DNA of 38,836 nt. Source: JBBREP01 sp036501845 (GTDB lineage: Bacteria; Actinomycetota; Acidimicrobiia; IMCC26256; PALSA-610). The notes under the pieces are model-generated. The model was not told the origin of the DNA. It saw only the letters and a program-made list of their open reading frames with translations, and made no database searches. A program made the translations under genes and the position numbers. The stretch lies in assembly GCA_036501845.1 (NCBI GenBank), contig DASXZO010000120.1:1-38836 (forward strand), in the 5' to 3' direction. Shown piece by piece: positions 17,002-24,078 of this stretch (the first letter of the stretch is position 1; the number at the start of each line of letters is the position of its first letter).

Positions 17002-17259
17002 ATGGCGCCGAAGAAGGCCCACGACTCAACAGAATCGGTTGTCCGCCAAGCCGTGCACGTGGCCACCGGCGATCGCGACGCCGAAGCCAAAGCCTTGGCC
17101 GATCGCGCGGGCGGCGACACCGACGAGGACGACGCGCTCGAAGCAGTACGCCGTACGCACGGTGACGTTGCAGGCGGGACGCCGAGCGGCGAGCACGAAG
17201 CCAGTGAGACCGCCACTGCCGACGACGTGCGTGCCGTGCAGCGCGAGCAATCCGACTGA
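17002..17259 (+). CDS. Small acidic hydrophilic protein, unknown
   Basis: Predicted soluble protein of 85 aa. It has no hydrophobic segment; Asp, Glu, Ala and Arg dominate, with ALADRAGGDTDEDDALEAV in the middle. It begins 5 bp after the DoxX stop, with GGAG 10 nt upstream of ATG 17002; a GTG at 16993 overlaps the DoxX stop but would be only 1 nt from the Shine-Dalgarno. The tight placement suggests co-expression with DoxX. I do not recognise a family; it may be disordered. Confidence 0.7.
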   Translation: MAPKKAHDSTESVVRQAVHVATGDRDAEAKALADRAGGDTDEDDALEAVRRTHGDVAGGTPSGEHEASETATADDVRAVQREQSD

Positions 17260-17296
17260 GCTCGCAACCCGTCTCAGAACGTGGGGACGAACCCGC

Positions 17297-17680
17297 CTAC
17301 ACCACCGCGTTGGGCGAAACTTCGAACCACACGGTCTTGCCGGCGACGCCCGGTGTCTCCGACACGCCCCATGAACGTGCGAAGGCGTTGACGATCTGCA
17401 GGCCGCGTCCGGATGCCTCGTACGGCTCGGGCGAGCGCATGATCGGCTGGCCGTGACCCTGGTCGTGCACCTCGACGCGGATGTGATCGGCGTGCGCGTC
17501 GACGTGCACCTCGAAGTCGCTGTGTTCGTAACGCACGCAGTTGGTGGCGAGTTCAGACAGCATCAACACGACGGTCTCGGTCATCTCGGGCGCGATGCCG
17601 TCCACCAAGTCCGCGACGAACCGGCGCGCCGCGCCGATCGACGCGGGTCGGTTCAAAAACGAGCGGCTCGCGTCGGTCAT
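17297..17680 (-). CDS. ATP-binding anti-sigma-type kinase (RsbW/SpoIIAB-like)
   Basis: Small GHKL-fold ATPase of 127 aa. N-box ELATNCVRYEHSDFEVHV, G1 box VEVHDQGHGQP and G2 stretch EASGRGLQIVNAFARSWGV are present. It is the HATPase_c_2 form found in partner-switching systems, in which the kinase binds a sigma factor or other target and is released when it binds the dephosphorylated STAS protein. The ATG overlaps the STAS gene's stop (ATGA), making it the third gene of a phosphatase-STAS-kinase operon. No sigma factor gene is near. Convergent with the gene ending at 17259. Confidence 0.92.
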   Translation of the reverse strand: MTDASRSFLNRPASIGAARRFVADLVDGIAPEMTETVVLMLSELATNCVRYEHSDFEVHVDAHADHIRVEVHDQGHGQPIMRSPEPYEASGRGLQIVNAFARSWGVSETPGVAGKTVWFEVSPNAVV

Positions 17681-17994
17681 GATTCGATGTGCAACGTCTC
17701 GTCGAGGCCCGTGCACTCGATCACCCGGCGCACGACGGTGGATGGATTACGGACGGCGACGGTGCCGGCCTGATGCGTCGAACGCACCAGCACTGCGATG
17801 CCCGAGCTGTCGAGGAACGACACGCCGGTGAGGTCGAACACGATGCGCGCCGGCTCGGTCTGCAGGATCGGCGCGAGCGACTCTTCTGCGATCGGAGCCG
17901 TCGCGAAGTCGAGCTCGCCGCGGAGCACGATGACGGGCGCGCCGTCGGGATCGGCGGTGACCACGACTTCGATCTGATCGTGAGCGTCGCTCAT
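17677..17994 (-). CDS. STAS-domain anti-anti-sigma factor (RsbV-like)
   Basis: Single STAS domain of 105 aa. The core VIVLRGELDFATAP and IVFDLTGVSFLDSSGIAVLV is typical, with the phosphorylatable Ser in FLDSSG. It should be phosphorylated by the adjacent kinase and dephosphorylated by the adjacent PP2C protein. Start MSDAHDQ is chosen because its ATG overlaps the phosphatase TGA by 4 bp; an in-frame ATG three codons upstream is possible. Confidence 0.93.
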   Translation of the reverse strand: MSDAHDQIEVVVTADPDGAPVIVLRGELDFATAPIAEESLAPILQTEPARIVFDLTGVSFLDSSGIAVLVRSTHQAGTVAVRNPSTVVRRVIECTGLDETLHIES

Positions 17995-19715
17995 GCTTCC
18001 CATCGCAATCCGAGCAGGGCGGTGTCGTCGTTGGCGCCGCCGGGGATTAGTTCACTCACAACCCGCGCGAGCAGCAACTCCACAGGAGCATCGGCATCCT
18101 TGGCCGCCGCCCGAGCTAGCCGGGAGAATCCGACGTCGAGGCTTTCACCGCGGCGCTCGATCAAACCGTCGGTGTAGAGGAGCAACGTGCCCGCCGCGGG
18201 GAGATCGGTGGTGAAAAGCCGGTAGTGCGGGGCCTGCATCGCCCCCACCGGCACCCCGGCCTGCGTGTCGAGGAACGACACCTGGCCGTCTGCCATCAAC
18301 AGAGGGTCGAGGTGACCGGCGTTGGCGGCTTCGAGCCGGCGGTTCTGCAGATCGATACGCCCGCAGAACACCGTGGCGAAGTGGCCGTCGTCCTTGATGC
18401 TCAGCAGATGGGCAAGTTTGGCGAGGATCACGTCGGGCGAATCGCCCTGTAAGGCGTAGGCCCGAAGCGAATACCGCAACGACGCCATCACCGTGGCGGC
18501 CGGGATGCCGCGCCCGGATACGTCACCGATCACGAAGAACACTCGATTGCCGGGCAGCGGCACCAGGTCGTACCAGTCGCCGCCGATCTCGACGTCGACC
18601 TCGCCGGCCACGTAACGCGCCGCCACTTCGAGCCCCACGTCGGGCAACGCCGCGGGAAGCAGCGTGTGCTGCAACGTGCGCGCCACGCTGCGCTGCTCGT
18701 TGTAGAGACGCGCGTTCTCGGTGGCCACCACGTCGAGCGCGCCGGCGAGCGCCTCGGCCGATTCCCTACGCCGGATCAGACGCTCGGCGAGGAACGTGGA
18801 CGCGGCGGTCAACACGAGACCAAGCGCGGCGAGGAGCCACGGCAACCGGAGCAGCAGCGAACCGCCGAGCTGCGAGTTCGTGCTCACCGCGACGAGGATC
18901 GTGGTGTTCCCGAACGACGCCGGTGCGGTCTCCAAGTGCCCGGTGAGGCCGTGGCCGGCGCTCGACGCGAGGAGCTTGGCGTCTTCGACCTTCTTCCCCA
19001 GGTACAGCGCGTAGTTCAGGTCACTGAACGCCTGGTCGTTCGCGATCTTCGCCGTGCGGTTCTTCGGGAGGTTGGTCTCGGTGTAGATCGCGTACGCCGG
19101 CGTCGTTCCGGGTGACGTCACCAGGTAGCCAACTCGGCGAGGTGTCGCGTCGAGCAGGTCGGAGATCCTCGGCGTGAGACCGGTCGATTTCGAGAAGAAC
19201 GCGCGCAGTTGCTCGGGCGAATCGTGCGCGATCGCCTGCTGCTGCCCGACCGTCGCGATCTGTACGGGCGTGGCGCCGGTGAGTCGCCAGAGTGACGCCG
19301 ACGCGTACTCAGCGGTGGCACTCGGCCCGACCACCAGGCTCGCGAGGCCGCGGAAGGTCGCGGCGTTGCCGCCGGTTCCGAGCGCGACGTACACGCCGGC
19401 TTGGAGTGGTAGCTCGGTCTCGGTGGTGGTCGCCTTGGAGACGAGCCCGATCTCGCGCGCCCGCTGTCGGAGCAAGCGACGTTCGTTGCGGGTGTTCAGC
19501 GATGCCGCACCGAGCGAGAGCACGAGCGTGACGATCACGCCGACGAGGGCAACCACCGCCGCGCCGCGATGAAATCGCGTGTGGCGCGCCGCGATCGCGG
19601 GCGTTTCGCCGCGTGCCGGGGGCGCGGCTTCCGAAGTGGTCGCCGTGCCCTCCACGCGGGATGTCTCCCCGCGGGCCATGTCGGTGACCACACCACCTCC
19701 GGAACTGAGACTCAT
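17991..19715 (-). CDS. Membrane-bound PP2C/SpoIIE phosphatase with extracellular sensor
   Basis: Sensor phosphatase of 574 aa, the input of the partner switch. A Thr/Ala-rich cytoplasmic N terminus leads to a helix (AAVVALVGVIVTLVLSLGAA, about residues 52-71), then a CHASE-like extracytoplasmic region of about 210 residues, and a second helix (LPWLLAALGLVLTAASTFLA). A short coiled segment with AENARLYNEQ character precedes the PP2C domain, which shows GGDWYDLVPLPG, IGDVSGRGIPAATVMA, ANAGHLDPLL, LLLYTDGLIERR and NDDTALLGLR. The Asp residues in GGDWYD, GDVSG and NDDTAL are the metal ligands of the family. Start at ATG 19715 with GAGGTAG upstream; a GTG eight codons in is possible. Confidence 0.93.
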   Translation of the reverse strand: MSLSSGGGVVTDMARGETSRVEGTATTSEAAPPARGETPAIAARHTRFHRGAAVVALVGVIVTLVLSLGAASLNTRNERRLLRQRAREIGLVSKATTTETELPLQAGVYVALGTGGNAATFRGLASLVVGPSATAEYASASLWRLTGATPVQIATVGQQQAIAHDSPEQLRAFFSKSTGLTPRISDLLDATPRRVGYLVTSPGTTPAYAIYTETNLPKNRTAKIANDQAFSDLNYALYLGKKVEDAKLLASSAGHGLTGHLETAPASFGNTTILVAVSTNSQLGGSLLLRLPWLLAALGLVLTAASTFLAERLIRRRESAEALAGALDVVATENARLYNEQRSVARTLQHTLLPAALPDVGLEVAARYVAGEVDVEIGGDWYDLVPLPGNRVFFVIGDVSGRGIPAATVMASLRYSLRAYALQGDSPDVILAKLAHLLSIKDDGHFATVFCGRIDLQNRRLEAANAGHLDPLLMADGQVSFLDTQAGVPVGAMQAPHYRLFTTDLPAAGTLLLYTDGLIERRGESLDVGFSRLARAAAKDADAPVELLLARVVSELIPGGANDDTALLGLRWEA

Positions 19716-19799
19716 CGGAACGCTACCTCGGCCAAAACGCCTCGGTCAGGGACTGTTATCGGCACGGCTCGCGCCAGGTTCGTCGCCGTTCGCCCATTG

Positions 19800-19818
19800 T
19801 TGGCCCAAGGGGGGCCAA
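19800..19818. promoter_or_regulatory. Inverted repeat between phosphatase and Usp genes
   Basis: TTGGCCC (19800-19806) and GGGCCAA (19812-19818) flank AAGGG in the divergent intergenic region. Its position, about 45 bp ahead of the Usp start, fits an operator, but no regulator is indicated. Confidence 0.35.
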
Positions 19819-19863
19819 ACGGCACTGGTTCATGGGCTCACACGCTGGGTACATCGCCATTCC

Positions 19864-20358
19864 ATGTCGCACGTTCTGATCACCACCGACGGCTCCGACC
19901 TCGCGCTCTCGGCCGCCCGCGCCGCGTTCGCGATCGTGCCGACGCCCGAGAAGGTCACAATCCTCGCGATCAGTGAAGCCACGCCCGAACTCGTGTCGGA
20001 CGGCGGCGGCATCGAGGGTCCGACGATGACGCCGGCCGAAGTCGACAAGGTGATCACCGACGGCAATCGCCACGCCGACTCGGCGTTGCTGGGCCTGTCG
20101 GTGCTCGTGCCCCAAGGCGTACCGGTCGACCGCATCCTCGAGCACGGCGACCCAGGCGCCACCATCTGCATGGTCGCCGAGCACATCGGCGCCGACGTGA
20201 TCGTGATCGGTTCGCACGGCAAGAACTGGATCAAGCGCGTATTGCTCGGATCAGTGAGCGAATACGTCGTGCACCACGCCAAGTGCCCAGTGCTCGTGGT
20301 GCCCGCGCCACGCGACCGCGAGGACGCGCCCGCGCACGAGGCTGCAGCCACGAACTAA
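19864..20358 (+). CDS. Universal stress protein (UspA family)
   Basis: Single UspA domain of 164 aa. It starts MSHVLITTDGSDLALSAARAAF (the Asp in TTDGSD contacts nucleotide in ATP-binding members) and carries GSHGKNWIKRVLLGSVSEYVV, the G-2x-G-9x-G(S/T) nucleotide motif, then KCPVLVVP. It should be an ATP-binding stress-adaptation protein. No Shine-Dalgarno is present; a -10-like TACATC (19850-19855) ends 8 nt before the ATG, so a leaderless mRNA is possible. The divergent neighbour is the partner-switch phosphatase, making this a stress-related locus. Confidence 0.94.
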   Translation: MSHVLITTDGSDLALSAARAAFAIVPTPEKVTILAISEATPELVSDGGGIEGPTMTPAEVDKVITDGNRHADSALLGLSVLVPQGVPVDRILEHGDPGATICMVAEHIGADVIVIGSHGKNWIKRVLLGSVSEYVVHHAKCPVLVVPAPRDREDAPAHEAAATN

Positions 20359-20585
20359 TCGCGCTCGGCGTGGCAGTAGGCCGACCGACCGGCGATGCCG
20401 CGGGCCGCACGCCCGGTTCCCTGGGTTTCGCCGGGAATGACGGAACGCAACACCGCCGGACGATGGCGGACGGTCGATCCTGGGGGAGGACCGACCACAA
20501 ACATTGTGCGCCCCGCACCGCCGCGATTTCCCGGCGCGGTCCGTTGAATTGCCGGACCACCTCCGCGAGTAACTTCCTCCGCCGA

Positions 20586-20659
20586 GGGCCCTTAGCTCAG
20601 TTGGTTAGAGTGCTTGCATGACACGCAAGAGGTCGCTGGTTCGAGTCCAGTAGGGCCCA
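20586..20659 (+). tRNA. tRNA-Val (GAC anticodon)
   Basis: All arms fold. Acceptor GGGCCCT (20586-20592) pairs with AGGGCCC (20652-20658). D stem GCTC/GAGT closes with one G-T pair. Anticodon stem CTTGC/GCAAG holds loop ATGACAC, giving anticodon GAC at 20620-20622. The T arm is GCTGG/CCAGT with loop TTCGAGT. Discriminator is A; the encoded 3' end continues CCG, so the CCA end is not fully encoded. Confidence 0.95.
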
Positions 20660-20684
20660 CCGTCACGGTCCCCTCTAGGTGTTT

Positions 20685-20719
20685 GGTCATTTTCGCGCGC
20701 AGAGCGCACAAAAATGACC
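20685..20719 (+). terminator. Stem-loop after tRNA-Val
   Basis: GGTCATTTT (20685-20693) pairs with AAAATGACC (20711-20719); inside, GCGC-AGA-GCGC (20697-20707) forms an upper stem. It lies 26 nt after the tRNA and probably ends its transcript. Confidence 0.65.
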
Positions 20720-20795
20720 CGACGGTTTGGTTCAGGTCGGCGTGCCCCCGCCGATGAGTCGAACGACCTAGATCGCGTCTCGAGGGGGTGACCGC

Positions 20796-21407
20796 GTGAG
20801 CGTCGAACCGAGCGAGGTCAGCGAGCCCGAGCCGTCGCACACCATCGACGGCGGCGCGGCCGAGACCGACAGCGCCACTCCCGTCGCGCCGCAGCCGCCG
20901 GTGCTGCGCGCCATCGTCACACCGCTCACGGAGCAGTTGGCGAATGCGGGCATCGACAAGCACACGCTGTTGAACGCGGAGCGAGAGCACCAGCTCGCGC
21001 TCGTAGCGTCGGCGATGTTCGCGATCAGCGCGTTCTTCGAATGGTGGAACGGGCTCGTGCGCGTGCACGGCATCGTGAACTTCAGCGCGACCGGCAGCGG
21101 CAGCGCGTTCAGCGACTGGCGGGGCTGGATCGCGCTGGCGTTGATGGCCACGTGCGCGGCCGTCACCGTGCTGCAGATCGTGAACGGCAACGACCGTCGT
21201 TCCACCCAGATCGCTGCCGGTGCGGCAACCGCCGCGCTGTGCTGCACGCTCTGGTTCTGGGCCGCGTACAGCGCCTCGGTGGCGCTCTCCGACGCTACCG
21301 GCACGGAATTCGGCGCGGGCTTCGGCCTCTACCTCGGTCTGGCCGCCACGATTACCGCGGTCGTGGCCACAATGCGCCGCTTGATCCTCGCCGACGCCTG
21401 GCGCTGA
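20796..21407 (+). CDS. Four-helix membrane protein, unknown
   Basis: Integral membrane protein of 203 aa, not recognised. The first 65 residues are hydrophilic, Glu/Pro/Ala-rich, and probably disordered in the cytoplasm. Four hydrophobic segments follow: LVASAMFAISAFFEWWNGLV, WIALALMATCAAVTVLQIV, AATAALCCTLWFWAAYSASV and GLYLGLAATITAVVATMRR. FFEWWNG and the GFGLYLGLA helix resemble small actinobacterial four-pass proteins of unknown role. Start is GTG 20796, preceded by GAGGGGG. It is convergent with the LLM oxidoreductase, with only 9 bp between stops and no hairpin. Confidence 0.8.
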   Translation: MSVEPSEVSEPEPSHTIDGGAAETDSATPVAPQPPVLRAIVTPLTEQLANAGIDKHTLLNAEREHQLALVASAMFAISAFFEWWNGLVRVHGIVNFSATGSGSAFSDWRGWIALALMATCAAVTVLQIVNGNDRRSTQIAAGAATAALCCTLWFWAAYSASVALSDATGTEFGAGFGLYLGLAATITAVVATMRRLILADAWR

Positions 21408-21416
21408 CCCGTCGAG

Positions 21417-22436
21417 CTACGCGGTCAGTTCGGCCATCGTCTGCAAGGTCTCGGGCGAACCGTTCACGATGATCGTGGTGACGGCCGAGTCGTCCCACGC
21501 CTGCAAACGGTCGCGAATGCGCTCGCGCGAACCGACGAGCGAGATCTCGTCGGCGAACTGCGTGGGTACATGCGCGATCGCCTCGTCGCGCTTGCCTTCG
21601 AAGAACAGGTCCTGAATCCGCTGCGCCGCGTCTTCGAAACCCATGCGCGCCATCAACTCCATGTGGAAGTTGCGGCTGCGATGCCCCATGCCGCCGATGT
21701 AGAAGCCCAGCGCCGCCTTGGTGGGTGCGAGCGCCTCTTCGATCTCGTCTTCGCTGTCGCCAGTGATGCGACAACCCATCACGTTCACCGCGACTTCGAA
21801 GTGGGGCTTCGCGCCGGAGAGTGAGTCGGCGTACACCTCGGGCCGGAACGGCGAGTAGTAGAGCGGTAACCAACCGTCGGCGATCTCGGCCGCGAGCGCC
21901 ACGTTCTTCGGACCTTCGGCGCCGAGGTAGATCGGCAGGTCGGCGCGCAGCGGGTGCACCATCACGCGCAACGGCTTGCCCATCCCCCAACTGTTCGGGC
22001 CGTCATACGGCATGCGCACGAACTCGCCTTCGTACGCCACCGGCGCCTCGCGTCGCAGCACCGCGCGAAGCACGTCGATGTATTCGCGTGTGCGGGTGAG
22101 CGGCTTGGCGAACGGCTGGCCGTACCAGCCTTCCACCACCTGCGGTCCGCTCACGCCGAGACCGAGCCCGAAGCGGCCGTTGGAAAGATGGTCGACGGTG
22201 ATCGCGTGCATCGCGCACGACGCGGGCGTGCGGCCCGAGAGCTGCACCACGCCGGTACACACGCGGATCGTCGAGGTGTGCGCCGCGATCCACGTGGCGA
22301 ACGAGAACGCGTCGTTCCCCCAAGACTCGGCCACCCACACCGAGTCGAAGCCGAGGCGTTCGGCCTCTTGGGCAAGCGGCACATGGAATGGGTTCGGCCC
22401 TTGACCCCAATAGCCGAGCTGCAGTCCGAGCTTCAT
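21417..22436 (-). CDS. F420-type LLM-class oxidoreductase
   Basis: Luciferase-like TIM-barrel oxidoreductase of 339 aa. It opens MKLGLQLGYWGQGPNPFHVPL, then AERLGFDSVWVAESWGNDAFS, STIRVCTGVVQLSGRTPA, HLSNGRFGLGLGVSGPQVVEGWYG and LPIYLGAEGPKNVALAAEIADGWLP. These are the hallmarks of coenzyme-F420-dependent LLM-family enzymes in mycobacteria and acidimicrobia. It should transfer hydride between F420 and an unknown substrate. The second of two adjacent ATGs (22436) is 5 nt from GAGGAG and is preferred over 22439. An apparent long upstream frame extension comes from the opposite-strand gene at 22605 and is rejected. Confidence 0.93.
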   Translation of the reverse strand: MKLGLQLGYWGQGPNPFHVPLAQEAERLGFDSVWVAESWGNDAFSFATWIAAHTSTIRVCTGVVQLSGRTPASCAMHAITVDHLSNGRFGLGLGVSGPQVVEGWYGQPFAKPLTRTREYIDVLRAVLRREAPVAYEGEFVRMPYDGPNSWGMGKPLRVMVHPLRADLPIYLGAEGPKNVALAAEIADGWLPLYYSPFRPEVYADSLSGAKPHFEVAVNVMGCRITGDSEDEIEEALAPTKAALGFYIGGMGHRSRNFHMELMARMGFEDAAQRIQDLFFEGKRDEAIAHVPTQFADEISLVGSRERIRDRLQAWDDSAVTTIIVNGSPETLQTMAELTA

Positions 22437-22604
22437 CATCTCTCCTCGCCGCGGCGGCCGGCGCAGCGTAGGAGACGTTGCTGAGTGCCGGCCCAACGGA
22501 GCCACGCGCCGCCCGCGCGCTTTGCGGCCCGCCGTACAATTCCTCGCACCCGGGGCGGCATCCACAGGTTGGTTGCGCCCGACGCGAGGCGAAGGAGCCC
22601 TGCC

Positions 22605-23363
22605 GTGCTGAAGAAGGTGCTGGCCGGAGTGACGGTGGCAGCCGTGCTCGCCTTCGGTGGCGTGGCGATCGCCGGTGCCGTGTCCACCCCCAACCCGTCG
22701 ACCACCACCACGAAGCCGGCACGCGCCGGGGCCGGCAATCTCGTTGCGAACGCGGTGAAGACCGCGGCCGCCACGATCGGTATCGACGTGAAGACGTTGC
22801 GAGCGGGCGTGAAGTCGGGCCACACGATCGCTGCGATCGCGACGCAGCACCACGTGGCGCCGTCGGCGGTGATCAGCGCCATTGTGAGCAAGGTCGATGC
22901 AGCGATCGACACCGCGGCCAACTCGGGCAAGCTCTCGAGTGCCAAGGCTTCCAAAGCCAAGGCCCGTGTTCCCGCGCTCGCCAACCGGATCGTGAATCAC
23001 ACGGCGAGCGTGCTCCGTGGCCTGCGAAGCGGCCCGAAACAGGGATACCGCGGCGACAAGGTGCTGCAAGCCGCCGCGTCCACCATTGGGATCAGCTACA
23101 CCGCGTTGCGCAAGGCGATGCACTCGGGTGACACCATCGCCGCGATCGCGCGCGGCCACGGTGTCGCGCCGGCGAAGGTGGCCAACGCGATGGCGACCGT
23201 CGCGGAGCGGAACTTCGCTGCGGCCGCCAAGGCGCACAAGGTCGACCCGAGATACGCCAAGCGGATCCCGAAGGGCATGATGAACCGCGTCAACGGCACC
23301 GCGCCTCGCAAACCTGCACATCGCGGTGCGAAGGCCAAGGCGCACGCGGCGGCCACCGCGTAG
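22605..23363 (+). CDS. Secreted basic protein with duplicated helical repeat
   Basis: Exported protein of 252 aa. It begins VLKKVLAGVTVAAVLAFGGVAIAGAV (signal peptide or anchor), then a Thr-rich linker. Two repeats of about 45 residues follow: TIGIDVKTLRAGVKSGHTIAAIATQHHVAP and, about 105 residues later, TIGISYTALRKAMHSGDTIAAIARGHGVAP. The pattern is two short helices with Gly turns, like the small helical repeats found in many secreted actinobacterial proteins. The C-terminal 40 residues are Lys/Arg/Ala-rich. A role at the cell wall or with nucleic acid or polyanion is guesswork. GTG 22605 has AGGAG upstream; a TACAAT at 22535-22540 could be its -10. Confidence 0.82.
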   Translation: MLKKVLAGVTVAAVLAFGGVAIAGAVSTPNPSTTTTKPARAGAGNLVANAVKTAAATIGIDVKTLRAGVKSGHTIAAIATQHHVAPSAVISAIVSKVDAAIDTAANSGKLSSAKASKAKARVPALANRIVNHTASVLRGLRSGPKQGYRGDKVLQAAASTIGISYTALRKAMHSGDTIAAIARGHGVAPAKVANAMATVAERNFAAAAKAHKVDPRYAKRIPKGMMNRVNGTAPRKPAHRGAKAKAHAAATA

Positions 23364-23374
23364 CGCTCGTCATT

Positions 23375-23392
23375 CGACGCGGCGTGGCGTCG
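23375..23392 (+). terminator. Short stem-loop after repeat protein
   Basis: CGACGC (23375-23380), loop GGCGTG, GCGTCG (23387-23392). Six pairs, no U-tract; a weak terminator candidate in a 46-bp gap. Confidence 0.4.
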
Positions 23393-23409
23393 CGTGATCC
23401 CATGGTGGC

Positions 23410-24057
23410 GTGATCGAGGCGGTGCTGTTCGACTTCGGTGGCGTGTTCACCGGTTCGCCCTTCCACGCGGTGCGGTCGAGCGGGCAGCTGGGCGGCCATG
23501 ATCCCGAGCTGGTGATCGAGGTGGTGTTCGGGCCCTACGACCGCGACACCGATCATCCGTGGCACCGTTTGGAGCGGGGTGAGCTCAGCTTCGGCGACGC
23601 GCACGAGCTGCTCCTCGAGCTGGCGCGTGAGCGGGGCATGGAGTTCGATCCGTTCGACGCGCTGAAGGGCATGAGCACCGACGGCAGCGGCGGCACCGAG
23701 GAGCTCGTGGAACGCACCCGGAAGTTGCGCGCCGACGGCTACCGCACCGCGCTCGTCACGAACAACATTCGCGAGTTCAACGACGGCTGGCGCAAGCTCA
23801 TCCCCGTCGACGAACTCTTCGACGTGGTGGTCGACAGCAGCATGATCGGGATGCGCAAACCCGACCCGCGCGTCTTCCAGCACGCGCTCGCCGCGCTCGG
23901 CGGCATCGAGCCCGACCACACCGTGTTCCTCGACGACTTCCAGGGCAACATCGACGCAGCAGAGGCGCTAGGTATGCACGGCATCCTCGTGGGTGTCGAC
24001 CGGCTCGCTGCGATCAAGGAGCTCGACGCGCTGCTCGCGTCCCACACTGCGGCCTGA
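23410..24057 (+). CDS. HAD-family hydrolase (epoxide-hydrolase N-domain-like)
   Basis: Haloacid-dehalogenase-superfamily phosphatase of 215 aa. It opens VIEAVLFDFGGVFTGSPF, where the nucleophile Asp is followed by FGG in place of the usual DxD(T/V), the sub-form seen in soluble epoxide hydrolase N-terminal and ACAD10-like proteins. Motif II is in TALVTNNIREF, motif III Lys in RKPDPRVFQHAL and motif IV in TVFLDDFQGNIDAAEALGM. A sugar- or lipid-phosphate substrate is possible. The start is GTG because the ATG at 23402 meets a stop after two codons. It is 21 bp upstream of the aminotransferase gene. Confidence 0.9.
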   Translation: MIEAVLFDFGGVFTGSPFHAVRSSGQLGGHDPELVIEVVFGPYDRDTDHPWHRLERGELSFGDAHELLLELARERGMEFDPFDALKGMSTDGSGGTEELVERTRKLRADGYRTALVTNNIREFNDGWRKLIPVDELFDVVVDSSMIGMRKPDPRVFQHALAALGGIEPDHTVFLDDFQGNIDAAEALGMHGILVGVDRLAAIKELDALLASHTAA

Positions 24058-24066
24058 AGCGACCGG

Positions 24067-24072
24067 TACGCT
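24067..24072 (+). promoter_or_regulatory. Putative -10 of aminotransferase (leaderless)
   Basis: TACGCT ends 6 nt before ATG 24079; no Shine-Dalgarno is visible. No clear -35 is seen. The gene may thus have its own start within the HAD-aminotransferase unit. Confidence 0.4.
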
Positions 24073-24078
24073 CGAAAT

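Noticed and set aside
20586..20785. tRNA-Val as integration site of a genomic island
   Set aside because: No integrase and no repeat of the tRNA 3' end was seen downstream in the window; flanking genes look native.
20592..21068. Minus-strand frame covering the tRNA
   Set aside because: Its C-terminal residues translate the tRNA antisense, a well-known annotation artefact, and it crosses a real plus-strand membrane-protein gene.
22437..23345. N-terminal extension of the LLM oxidoreductase
   Set aside because: The extension is antisense to the secreted repeat protein, and the LLM start has its own Shine-Dalgarno.
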